Assembly: GCF_902499175.1 (NCBI RefSeq)
Contig: NZ_CABVQC010000026.1
Location: 1 to 64,000, forward strand
Direction: 5' to 3'
Source: Burkholderia aenigmatica
GTDB taxonomy: Bacteria; Pseudomonadota; Gammaproteobacteria; Burkholderiales; Burkholderiaceae
Length of the DNA: 64,000 nt
Each line of letters starts with the position of its first letter. Positions within the stretch are counted from its first letter, which is position 1. Both the position numbers and the translations under genes were made by a program. The notes below the pieces were generated by a model that did no database searches, was not told the DNA's origin, and saw nothing but the letters and a program-made list of their open reading frames with translations. Of this stretch, positions 1-7,836 are shown one piece after another.

Positions 1-874
1 GGCGCTGCGGCTGCGCGGCGGCCGGCCGCGGCGTGACCGTGGTACGCCGCGGGGTCTGCTTCAACGCGGCAGTGGTCGGTCGCGCAGCAGTCGGCCGCGG
101 GCGGACGGGTTCGAATCCGACCGGAAGCGGGGCCGGGTCAGGGCGCGGGACTTGCGAGTTCGCCGCTGCGCGCGCGAGGCTGGCGGTGCTGCCGGTCGTG
201 GGCGGCGGCATCGCGCTGGCCGGGGGGATCGGCGCGGGCGTCGTCGGCGTGCGCTGGGGTGCGGTCGGCTTCAACCAGCCTGACGGCGCAACGGGTTCCA
301 CATGAGGGCGCGGGGGCGGGGTGCTGCGCGGCTTCGGCCGCGCCTGCGGGTCGGGTTTCCACAGCGTCGGACGCGAATACCGGCCGTTCTGGCGCGGCGC
401 CATCGAGTTGACGGTATGTGCGGTACTCGGCTGAACGACGTCGTCGTCGCGATGCAGCGCGCTGCGCGGCAGGTCGGCGATGCTGCGCGCATCGTCGTCG
501 CTGCCGTCGCGCGACAGCTTGACGCCGAACGACGTGTCGACCCACGCGGCGAACTGCCGCCAGCCGATGCCGGTCAGCCAGGGCAGCCCGGCGAAGAACA
601 GCACGACCATCGCGACCGGCGTGCCGATCGGGCCGAGCACGTGGGCGAAGCCTGCCGAGAATGCGTGGCCGAGCGCGTCCGTGTCGGGGCCCGACAGCGG
701 GCTCGTCAGCGTGCAACTCGCCACGAATACCGCGGCGAAGCCGAGCCACAGGCGGATCGAGCCGCGGCCGGCGAGCCCGCCGCCGCCGGGCAGCATCGCC
801 TGCACGAGACGCCAGAAGAGAAGGAGGAACCAGACGGCGGAGATGCCGAACCAGCCGAAGACAACCGTGTGCAT
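1..874 (-). CDS. FtsK/SpoIIIE-type DNA translocase, N-terminal part only (gene runs off the window)
   Basis: Read on the minus strand from the ATG at 874, the first about 130 residues hold several hydrophobic membrane segments that resemble the FtsK 4TM anchor. They are followed by a proline- and arginine-rich, low-complexity linker that is still open at base 1. The RecA-like motor and the gamma domain would lie outside the window, so ATPase function cannot be verified. The anchor starts with the segment MHTVVFGWFGIS, which corresponds to the second membrane helix of typical FtsK; the first helix seems absent, or starts further upstream without an ATG (the frame is open for at least 18 codons above the ATG). 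Family role: septal DNA pump in chromosome dimer resolution and segregation. This looks like the shorter, second FtsK paralogue of Burkholderia rather than the main cell-division copy. That paralogue call is from memory. Confidence 0.72.
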   Translation of the reverse strand, partial: MHTVVFGWFGISAVWFLLLFWRLVQAMLPGGGGLAGRGSIRLWLGFAAVFVASCTLTSPLSGPDTDALGHAFSAGFAHVLGPIGTPVAMVVLFFAGLPWLTGIGWRQFAAWVDTSFGVKLSRDGSDDDARSIADLPRSALHRDDDVVQPSTAHTVNSMAPRQNGRYSRPTLWKPDPQARPKPRSTPPPRPHVEPVAPSGWLKPTAPQRTPTTPAPIPPASAMPPPTTGSTASLARAAANSQVPRPDPAPLPVGFEPVRPRPTAARPTTAALKQTPRRTTVTPRPAAAQPQR

Positions 875-1051
875 GCTTTGAAACAGGAGTGGGGAGGGGC
901 GCGCGGGGCGCGACCCGCCGAGTTTAACCGGCCGGCGGACAAGACTCTAACGCGGCGTGCATCCGATTCACGCCGCGCGACGCGGGTGCGCGGCACCCGC
1001 GCGTGGCGCGCCACGCGAAGGCGGTCGGTCGGCCTTCGCGCGCGCCGTGCA

Positions 1052-1597
1052 TCAGGGGCTCCGGTGCGTGAAGGTCAGCGTTGCGCCGGAAGCGGTCACG
1101 ATCTGCAATTGCTGCGGCTCGCGCATCTGCACGCCGGCCTTGTCGATGTGGGCGAGTGCGTCGAGGTAAGCGGCTTCGAGCTGGCCGCCGAGCGTATTCG
1201 GGCAGGCCATCCGCGTGCCGGCGAGCGGCCCGAAGCTCAACAGGCCGTTCTTGATCGCGTAGGTACCCATGTAGCGGTTGCAGCCCGAGAACCCACTGGC
1301 GCGCCGGATGCCCGAGTCGCTCGACAGCGCGAGCTTGATCGGCTCGCCGTTGTCGCCGTGCGGGATCGCGCGCTGCGTGCCGTCGGCATTCAGCCAGCTG
1401 GTGAGCTCCCAGCTCGTGTCGTCGAGCAGCTGGACGGCGGCCGGGTTGTACGGGTCGGGTGCGGGGGCGGCGGAATCGGGGTGGGTCGGCATCGCGCAGG
1501 CGGCGAGAAGCGTGGCAAGCGTCAACGCGCAGAGCGGCGCGCGCAACGGGCGAAGCAGGCCGGTGCGTGCGCGTGCGGCCGCGGACAGGTGGGACAT
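1052..1597 (-). CDS. META-domain lipoprotein (HslJ-like)
   Basis: This 181-residue protein has a lipoprotein signal peptide ending in LAAC, with the lipidated Cys at residue 34. A Pro/Ala-rich spacer follows, then one META domain (about residues 58-178) with the typical start SWELTSW and the central GFSGCNRYMGTY motif. META-domain proteins such as E. coli HslJ are envelope proteins linked to stress and novobiocin resistance; the molecular activity is not known. The start is the only Met in front of the signal peptide. It is divergent from purT across about 210 bases, so each gene should have its own promoter there. Confidence 0.85.
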   Translation of the reverse strand: MSHLSAAARARTGLLRPLRAPLCALTLATLLAACAMPTHPDSAAPAPDPYNPAAVQLLDDTSWELTSWLNADGTQRAIPHGDNGEPIKLALSSDSGIRRASGFSGCNRYMGTYAIKNGLLSFGPLAGTRMACPNTLGGQLEAAYLDALAHIDKAGVQMREPQQLQIVTASGATLTFTHRSP

Positions 1598-1810
1598 GAG
1601 CCTCGTTCCTCATCGGATTCTGATCAAGGCGTAAGAGTAACGCACCCGCCCCGCGGCAGGCGAGCCGACACTTCGCGCGTGAAAACGTTCGCAGTCCGCT
1701 CGCGAGCGGCCCGCGGCCGGTTGCCGGCCCGGCGAAACGCACCAAACCGGTGTCGTGGCGCGTGTTAACATCGGAGCCGTTTTCGTCCTCCACCAGAAGC
1801 GGGTAATCAC

Positions 1811-3025
1811 ATGCAGATCGGTCAGCGGCTCGGTACGCCGCTCTCACCCTCGGCCACGCGCGTCATGCTGCTCGGCGCCGGCGAACTCGGCAAGGAAGTC
1901 ATCATCGCGTTGCAGCGGCTCGGCGTCGAAGTCGTCGCGGTCGACCGCTATCCGGACGCGCCGGGCCATCAGGTCGCGCATCGCGCGCACGTGATCGACA
2001 TGACGGACGCCGCCGCGCTGCGGGCGATCGTCGAGGCCGAACGCCCGCACCTGATCGTGCCCGAGATCGAGGCGATCGCCACCGACGCACTCGCGGCGAT
2101 CGAGGCGGCCGGTCTCGCCGAAGTGATCCCGACCGCGCGCGCGACGCAGCTCACGATGAACCGCGAAGGGATTCGCCGGCTTGCGGCCGAGGAGCTCGGC
2201 CTGCCGACGTCGCCGTATGCGTTCGCGGATTCGTTCGAAGCGTTCAGCGCGGCGATCGCGAAGATCGGCATGCCGTGCGTCGTGAAGCCCGTGATGTCGT
2301 CGTCGGGCAAGGGGCAGTCGGTCGTGAAGACGGAAGCCGACGTGAAGCCGGCGTGGGACTACGCGATGGCGGGCGGCCGCGTGAATCACGGCCGCGTGAT
2401 CGTCGAAGGCTTTGTCGACTTCGACTACGAGATCACGCAGCTCACCGTGCGCGCGATCGATCCGGCGACGAACGCCACGCGCACCTACTTCTGCGAGCCG
2501 GTCGGCCACGTGCAGGTCGCGGGCGACTACGTCGAGTCGTGGCAGCCGCAGCCGATGAGCGCGGTGGCGCTCGAGAAGTCGCGCGAGATCGCGCACAAGG
2601 TCACCGAGGCGCTCGGCGGTCGCGGGATGTTCGGCGTCGAGCTGTTCGTGCGCGGAGACGACGTGTGGTTCTCCGAGGTGAGCCCGCGGCCGCACGATAC
2701 GGGCCTCGTCACGCTCGCATCGCAGCGCCAGTCGGAGTTCGAGTTGCACGCGCGCGCGATTCTCGGGCTGCCGGTCGATCCGGCACTCGGCACGCCGGCG
2801 GCATCGGCCGTGATCTACGGCGGGCTCGACGAGCGCGGCATCGCGTTCGAAGGCGTGCGCGACGCGCTGGCGGTGCCGGGCGCCGACCTGCGCCTGTTCG
2901 GCAAACCGGAAAGTTTTGCGAAGCGGCGCATGGGCGTCGCGCTGGCGACCGGCGCGACCGTCGACGAAGCCCGCGAACGCGCGAAGCGTGCCGCGGCGGC
3001 CGTCCGGCCCGTGTCGGCGCGCTGA
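1811..3025 (+). CDS. purT: Formate-dependent phosphoribosylglycinamide formyltransferase (GAR transformylase 2)
   Basis: A 404-residue ATP-grasp enzyme converting GAR, formate and ATP to formyl-GAR in purine synthesis. Visible are the N-terminal nucleotide-binding fold ([13 protein letters not shown], about residues 18-30), the ATP-grasp loop [12 protein letters not shown] near residue 160, the metal/ATP acidic stretch ([20 protein letters not shown]) and the HDTGLVT motif. Length and order match PurT throughout. A TG-containing TAACAT box at 1766-1771, about 40 bases upstream, is a plausible extended -10. The gene is followed after 18 bases by a small lipoprotein gene, probably co-transcribed. 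Confidence 0.97.
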   Translation: MQIGQRLGTPLSPSATRVMLLGAGELGKEVIIALQRLGVEVVAVDRYPDAPGHQVAHRAHVIDMTDAAALRAIVEAERPHLIVPEIEAIATDALAAIEAAGLAEVIPTARATQLTMNREGIRRLAAEELGLPTSPYAFADSFEAFSAAIAKIGMPCVVKPVMSSSGKGQSVVKTEADVKPAWDYAMAGGRVNHGRVIVEGFVDFDYEITQLTVRAIDPATNATRTYFCEPVGHVQVAGDYVESWQPQPMSAVALEKSREIAHKVTEALGGRGMFGVELFVRGDDVWFSEVSPRPHDTGLVTLASQRQSEFELHARAILGLPVDPALGTPAASAVIYGGLDERGIAFEGVRDALAVPGADLRLFGKPESFAKRRMGVALATGATVDEARERAKRAAAAVRPVSAR

Positions 3026-3043
3026 CGTAACCAGGAGAGGACG

Positions 3044-3229
3044 ATGACGTCGAAGTGGTTGCGTATCGGAAAGCTGGCCGCCGCGCTGGCGCTTGCCGCG
3101 AGTCTCGCGGGTTGCGGCCTCGCGGCCGCACCGTGCCGGGTGGCCTCGGCCGGGCTCAAGATCGTGCCGCTCGTCGGCCACGTCGCGGCCGCGCCGACCG
3201 ACGCGTGTGCCGACGTCATCGATCCCTGA
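3044..3229 (+). CDS. Very small lipoprotein (61 aa)
   Basis: A 61-residue protein with a classic lipoprotein signal: basic start MTSKWLRIGK, an alanine/leucine core and lipobox LAGC with Cys at residue 23. The mature part is under 40 residues, with two further Cys that could form a disulfide and the segment GLKIVPLVGHVAAAPTDACA. It resembles a family of tiny Burkholderia lipoproteins that I remember as DUF6726, with no known function. A purine-rich ribosome site (aggagagg) lies just before the ATG. It sits between purT and the lysozyme-inhibitor-like gene. Confidence 0.75.
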   Translation: MTSKWLRIGKLAAALALAASLAGCGLAAAPCRVASAGLKIVPLVGHVAAAPTDACADVIDP

Positions 3230-3332
3230 TCGCGATACCCGGCGCGATCGCCAACCGATCGCCACCCGATCGCCAACAATAATCGCGCGCCCCGCGAGGG
3301 CGCGTTTCCACCCGTCTCGTGAGAGGACCTGC

Positions 3333-3713
3333 ATGATTCGCCAAACCCTCGCCGCGCTCGCGCTTGCCGGCACCGCCGTTTCCGTCGCGCATGCCGCACA
3401 GCTGACCGTCGAAGAGATCGACGCCGATTCGCGCCAGCAGGCCGTCTACCAATGTGCGAACCAGAAGCAGCCGGTGCGCGTGTCGTACTGGCTCGCGGGC
3501 AACGGCCAGAGCTTCGCGCTCGTGCCGGTCAACGGGAAGCAGATGCTGTTCGTCGACACCGTGTCGGCGTCGGGCGCGCGCTACCAGGCCGGCCGCTACA
3601 CGTGGTGGACGAAGGGCAAGGAAGCGGCGCTGCGCGACGAGATCGCCGACCAGAATTCGCCGCCGCTGCTGGGCGATTGCGTACAGGTCGAGAAGAAAAA
3701 GAAGAAGGGCTGA
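3333..3713 (+). CDS. MliC/PliC-like C-type lysozyme inhibitor
   Basis: A 126-residue exported protein. Residues 1-21 form a Sec signal peptide ending in AHA, with no lipobox, so the mature form should be periplasmic (PliC-like) rather than membrane-anchored. The rest matches the MliC fold: YQCANQ near the start, a GQSFALVPVNGKQMLFVD beta region, the SGARYQAGRYTWWTKGKEA motif and a second Cys in GDCVQV that pairs with the first. Family role: binding and blocking c-type lysozyme. The ATG at 3333 is chosen because gagagga sits just upstream and the signal peptide starts there. The C-terminus is an odd run of lysines (KKKKKG). Confidence 0.85.
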   Translation: MIRQTLAALALAGTAVSVAHAAQLTVEEIDADSRQQAVYQCANQKQPVRVSYWLAGNGQSFALVPVNGKQMLFVDTVSASGARYQAGRYTWWTKGKEAALRDEIADQNSPPLLGDCVQVEKKKKKG

Positions 3714-4174
3714 GCGCCTGGGCGAACGCGGATCGTGCGCTGCCGGTGCCTGTCGGCGGCCGGCTCCCGTGCGTGACGGCCCGGCAGGCGGGCTGGCAGC
3801 GGGCGGCCGGGCAAGACGATCCGGGATCGGACCCTTGAAATTTCCCACCAGCCGATCGGGACAGCCCGATCGGGCCATCCGTCGACCACGAGGGCCTGCC
3901 CGGGCCCATTGCGCGAACCGCCATTGCGGCCGTTCGCGGCGTTGTCACGGACAGATGGCCGCGCAGTGCTACAATACGCCCCTTTCCGCCGGCATTCGCG
4001 CCGAACGGAGTCCGCACGGCCTGGCGTCCAGCGTTCGTATTGAACCGGTCCCATGCGCCAGAGCGGCGCCGCGCGGCGCGCCGCGGCTCCGTCTATTTCC
4101 GAATTGTGATGAGCGCAGGCCCGGCTGGCCTGACGCACGATGTCCCCGCCGCGCCTTTTGAGCGAAACGCCACC
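3714..4174 (+). promoter_or_regulatory. Gene-free stretch holding the rhlE promoter and long 5' leader
   Basis: No convincing ORF lies between the MliC-like gene and rhlE. A TACAAT hexamer at 3970-3975 is a good -10; the best -35 (TTGTCA at 3942-3947) is too far away (22 bases), so the promoter may need an activator. Transcription from there would give a leader of about 190 bases before the ATG at 4175. Long leaders are common for DEAD-box RNA helicase genes and may serve autoregulation; no specific element is recognisable. Confidence 0.45.
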
Positions 4175-5665
4175 ATGTCCGATTCTGTCGCCAAGCCCGT
4201 CGACGCAACCTTCGATCAATTCGGCCTTGCCGCCGATATCCTGAAAGCCATTGCGGAGCAGGGCTATACGACGCCGACGCCGATCCAGGCGCAGGCCATT
4301 CCGGTCGTGCTCGCCGGCCGCGACGTCATGGGCGCCGCGCAAACGGGTACCGGCAAGACCGCGAGCTTCTCGCTGCCGATCATCCAGCGGCTGCTGCCGC
4401 AGGCCAATACGAGCGCGTCACCGGCGCGCCACCCGGTGCGTGCGCTGATCCTCACGCCGACCCGCGAACTCGCCGACCAGGTCGCCGCGAACGTGCACGC
4501 GTATGCGAAGCACACGCCGCTGCGCAGCGCGGTCGTGTTCGGCGGCGTCGACATGAACCCGCAGATGGCCGAACTGCGCCGCGGCGTCGAGATCCTGATC
4601 GCGACGCCGGGCCGCCTGCTCGACCACGTGCAGCAGAAGACGGCGAACCTCGGCCAGGTGCAGATCCTGGTGCTCGACGAAGCCGACCGGATGCTCGACA
4701 TGGGCTTCCTGCCCGACCTGCAGCGCATCCTGAACCTGCTGCCGAAGGAGCGCCAGACGCTGCTGTTCTCGGCCACCTTCTCGGGCGAAATCAAGAAGCT
4801 CGCGTCGACCTACCTGCGCAACCCGCAGACGATCGAGGTCGCGCGCAGCAACTCGACGAACGCGAACGTCACGCAGATCGTCTACGACGTCGCCGAAGGC
4901 GACAAGCAGGCAGCCGTCGTGCAGTTGCTGCGCGATCGCGGGCTCAAGCAGGTGATCGTGTTCTGCAACAGCAAGATCGGCGCGAGCCGGCTTGCGCGCA
5001 ATCTCGAGCGCGACGGCGTGGTCGCGTCGGCGATCCACGGCGACAAGACGCAGATCGAGCGGATGCAGGCGCTCGACGCGTTCAAGCGCGGCGAGATCGA
5101 AGCGCTGGTCGCGACCGACGTGGCCGCGCGCGGTCTCGACATCGCCGAGCTGCCGGCCGTGATCAACTTCGACCTGCCGTTCAGCGCGGAAGACTACGTG
5201 CACCGGATCGGCCGTACCGGCCGTGCGGGTGCGACGGGCGACGCGCTGTCGCTGTGCAGCCCGAACGAGCGCAAGCAGCTCGCCGATATCGAGAAGCTGA
5301 TCAAGCGTCCGCTCGAAATGCAGACGCTCGCGCTCGACAAGCCGGCGCGCCACCGTCACGACGAGCGCGGCAACGACCGCGGCGGCGATCGCAACAGCGA
5401 ACGAGGCGGTGAACGCGGCGGCCGTCGCGAACGCGAAGAGCATCGTGGCGCATCGGGTCGCCGGCCGGGCGGTTCCGAGCGCGGCCATCACCGTCGCCAC
5501 GAAGCGCCGGTCGACGATTTCTTCCTGAAGCCGTACGAGCCGTCGGCGCCGGCGAAGCAGCAGGAAGACGCGCAGCCTGCGCAGCAGCCCGAGAAGAAGG
5601 GGCCGAAGCGTCAGGTCGCCGCGCTGCTCGGCGGGTTCGGGATGCCGCGCAAGCCGTCGGCGTAA
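4175..5665 (+). CDS. rhlE: ATP-dependent DEAD-box RNA helicase RhlE
   Basis: A 496-residue RhlE-type helicase acting in rRNA/ribosome assembly and RNA turnover. The Q motif (TPIQAQAIP) is followed by Walker A AQTGTGKT (about residues 55-62), PTRELA, DEAD (LDEADRM, about 167), SAT (FSATF, about 198), ARGLD and HRIGRTGRAG (about 343). The C-terminal tail (about 380-445) is rich in Arg, Gly and His with RGG-like repeats and ends in KKGPKRQVAALLGGFGMPRK. The start MSDSVAKP fits the family; the frame is open upstream to 4040, but that part has no helicase similarity. A strong terminator follows at 5711. Confidence 0.95.
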   Translation: MSDSVAKPVDATFDQFGLAADILKAIAEQGYTTPTPIQAQAIPVVLAGRDVMGAAQTGTGKTASFSLPIIQRLLPQANTSASPARHPVRALILTPTRELADQVAANVHAYAKHTPLRSAVVFGGVDMNPQMAELRRGVEILIATPGRLLDHVQQKTANLGQVQILVLDEADRMLDMGFLPDLQRILNLLPKERQTLLFSATFSGEIKKLASTYLRNPQTIEVARSNSTNANVTQIVYDVAEGDKQAAVVQLLRDRGLKQVIVFCNSKIGASRLARNLERDGVVASAIHGDKTQIERMQALDAFKRGEIEALVATDVAARGLDIAELPAVINFDLPFSAEDYVHRIGRTGRAGATGDALSLCSPNERKQLADIEKLIKRPLEMQTLALDKPARHRHDERGNDRGGDRNSERGGERGGRREREEHRGASGRRPGGSERGHHRRHEAPVDDFFLKPYEPSAPAKQQEDAQPAQQPEKKGPKRQVAALLGGFGMPRKPSA

Positions 5666-5710
5666 GCCCGGCGGATGTGACGGTGCGGCGCGCGAGCGCT
5701 GCGGGAGAAG

Positions 5711-5742
5711 CGGGTGCATGCGATGAGCATGTGCCCGTTTTT
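5711..5742 (+). terminator. Rho-independent terminator of rhlE
   Basis: The 11-base arms 5711-5721 and 5727-5737 pair with two G-U wobbles around a five-base loop, and TTTTT follows directly. It lies 45 bases after the rhlE stop, between rhlE and the convergent gluQ. Confidence 0.85.
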
Positions 5743-5850
5743 CATTGGAGCCGTGGTTCGATGGGGGACGTGTTGGGCGCTGGCGGCGAGCGATGCAGTC
5801 GGCACCCGGCCGACGCCCGATCGCCGCGAAACCGGCGCGCTGCCGCGCGT

Positions 5851-6744
5851 TTAGCCGGCTTGCGGCCCGAAGCGCGTCGCCCACGCGGCCGTTGCCGCCG
5901 CGTAGAACGCGTCGAGCGTCGTGCCTGCGAGCGCGCCGCCGGGAGCGAGGCCCAGGTGCGCGGCTGCGGCTTGCAGCGCCGGCAGCGGATCGTCGCGTTC
6001 GAGCGCGGTCGCGCCTGTCTGCTTGCTGAGCTTTTCGCCGTTCGCATCGACGACGACGGGCACATGCAGGTATCGCGGTGTCGGCACGCCGAGGCAGTGC
6101 TGCAGGTGGATCTGGCGCGCGGTCGAGTCGAGCAGGTCGGCGCCGCGCACGACGTGCGTGATGTGCGCATCGGCATCGTCGACAACGACCGCGAGCTGAT
6201 AGGCCCATTGCCCGTCCGCGCGCTTCAGCACGAAATCGCCGACTTCGGTCGCGAGGTTCTGCGATTGCGTGTGCTGCCAGCGATCGTCGAACGTGACGAC
6301 CGCATCGTCGCCGTCCGGCACGCGCAGCCGCCACGCGCGCGCGGGCTTGCCGTGCAGGCCGGTGCGGCAGGTGCCCGGGTAGGCGAGCGTCGTGTGGCGC
6401 TCGTGCGCGGCGCGCAGCGAATCGGCGATTTCCTTGCGCGTGCAGCCGCACGGATAAACGAGCCCGGCCGCGACGAGGCGTTCGAGTGCGACCGTATAGG
6501 CGGCATCGCGTGTGCTTTGCCAGACGGGCGGTTCGTCGGGCGTCATGCCGAAATGCGCGAGCGTCGCGAGGATGTCGTCGGCCGCGCCGGGTACCGTGCG
6601 CGGGCCGTCGAGATCCTCGATGCGCACGAGCCATGCGCCGCCGTGCGCGCGTGCGTCGAGCCAGCTCGCGAGCGCGCCGACCAGCGAGCCGAAGTGCAGC
6701 GGGCCGGTGGGCGACGGCGCGAAGCGGCCGCGATAGGCAGTCAT
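5851..6744 (-). CDS. gluQ: Glutamyl-Q tRNA(Asp) synthetase
   Basis: A 297-residue paralogue of the catalytic half of glutamyl-tRNA synthetase. It activates glutamate and attaches it to queuosine at position 34 of tRNA-Asp. Visible are the HIGH-type motif [14 protein letters not shown] near residues 8-21, the zinc-binding Cys set (YPCGCTRKE and YPGTCR) and the KMSKS-like motif EKLSKQTGA. The anticodon-binding domain of full GluRS is missing, as expected. ATG 6744 is preferred; an in-frame TTG five codons upstream is possible. It lies 22 bases after trhO, with which it may be co-transcribed. Confidence 0.94.
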   Translation of the reverse strand: MTAYRGRFAPSPTGPLHFGSLVGALASWLDARAHGGAWLVRIEDLDGPRTVPGAADDILATLAHFGMTPDEPPVWQSTRDAAYTVALERLVAAGLVYPCGCTRKEIADSLRAAHERHTTLAYPGTCRTGLHGKPARAWRLRVPDGDDAVVTFDDRWQHTQSQNLATEVGDFVLKRADGQWAYQLAVVVDDADAHITHVVRGADLLDSTARQIHLQHCLGVPTPRYLHVPVVVDANGEKLSKQTGATALERDDPLPALQAAAAHLGLAPGGALAGTTLDAFYAAATAAWATRFGPQAG

Positions 6745-6766
6745 CGGGGCGCGGGGCAACGCGCGC

Positions 6767-7621
6767 TTACGCGGCGCTCGCTGCCGGTGCGCAGGCCGGG
6801 CACGACTTGCCGGGCACGTAGCTCGGCGACTGTTGCGCTTCCGGCGTGACGACCGCGCGGCACGCGAAGCACGTGACGTTCTCGGTGGGCTGGAGTTGCG
6901 GGTTCAGCGCGGTGCGGTAGTCGAACACGAAGCAGTCGCCGTGATAGTGCGCGCCGCCGACTTCCTCGAAGTACTTCAGGATCCCGCCTTCGAGCTGGTA
7001 CACGTTCTCGATGCCGATTTCCTTCATGTGGATCGCGGCTTTCTCGCAGCGGATGCCGCCCGTGCAGAACGACACGACCGTCTTGCCTTCGAGGTCGGCG
7101 CGGTTCGCGTCGATGACTTCCGGGAATTCGCTGAACTTGTCGATCCGGTAGTCGAGCGCATCGTCGAACGTGCCGACGTCGACTTCGAACGCGTTGCGCG
7201 TGTCGAGCATCACGACCGGGCGGCCCGTGTCGTCGTGGCCGCGGTCGAGCCACGTCTTCAGCGTGCGCGCGTCGACGAACGGCGCGCGGCCGAGTTCCGG
7301 CTTGATCGCCGGCTTCTTCATCGTGATGATCTCGCGCTTCAGGCGCACGAGCATGCGGCGGAACGGCTGCGAGTCGGACAGGCTTTCCTTGAACTGCAGC
7401 GACGCGAACTTGCCTTCGAACAGCGGATCGTGGCGGAGATACGCGATGAACGCGTCGGCGGCTTCGCGCGTGCCGGCGATGAACAGGTTGATGCCTTCCG
7501 GTGCGAGCAGGATCGTGCCGCGCAGGCCGAGTTCGTTGCAGCGGGCGGTGACGAGCGGGCGCCATTGCTCGTTCGCGTCGAGCGACACGAAGTGGTAGGC
7601 GGCGAGGTTGACGATGGTCAT
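6767..7621 (-). CDS. trhO: tRNA uridine(34) hydroxylase, rhodanese-fold (TrhO/YceA)
   Basis: A 284-residue protein of the YceA/TrhO family, which hydroxylates U34 of certain tRNAs on the way to 5-methoxy/carboxymethoxyuridine. The N-terminal acylphosphatase-like domain contains [17 protein letters not shown]. The central rhodanese domain has the active-site loop [13 protein letters not shown] with the catalytic Cys. The C-terminal part has paired Cys (TCFACR, SCPACA) that could bind a metal. The start [12 protein letters not shown] is the family start; the longer frame upstream is not conserved in character. With gluQ next door this forms a small tRNA-modification pair. Confidence 0.94.
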   Translation of the reverse strand: MTIVNLAAYHFVSLDANEQWRPLVTARCNELGLRGTILLAPEGINLFIAGTREAADAFIAYLRHDPLFEGKFASLQFKESLSDSQPFRRMLVRLKREIITMKKPAIKPELGRAPFVDARTLKTWLDRGHDDTGRPVVMLDTRNAFEVDVGTFDDALDYRIDKFSEFPEVIDANRADLEGKTVVSFCTGGIRCEKAAIHMKEIGIENVYQLEGGILKYFEEVGGAHYHGDCFVFDYRTALNPQLQPTENVTCFACRAVVTPEAQQSPSYVPGKSCPACAPAASAA

Positions 7622-7823
7622 GATGGTCCGACGGGAAAACGGCCGCACGGCGGCCCGCAAAAAAGGGTGCGAAGCCGGGGCGCTGATTCGAAAAACCGTA
7701 TTATCCCGCAAACCGCGCTCAGGCCGGCATCCGGCCGTTTGACCAACTGCGCGGCGTGTGGTCGCGCGCATCGGCCGAACGGCTGGTACGGGGATTTTTG
7801 GGCAGCCCGCGTGGCGGGGCGGC

Positions 7824-7829
7824 TACAAT
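7824..7829 (+). promoter_or_regulatory. dnaE promoter -10 box, possibly giving a leaderless mRNA
   Basis: TACAAT lies only seven bases before the dnaE ATG at 7837, so a start six to eight bases downstream falls on or next to the initiation codon. No Shine-Dalgarno-like purine run exists between box and ATG. The -35 is poor (TTGGGC at 7798-7803, spacing 20). Confidence 0.45.
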
Positions 7830-7836
7830 AGCGCCC

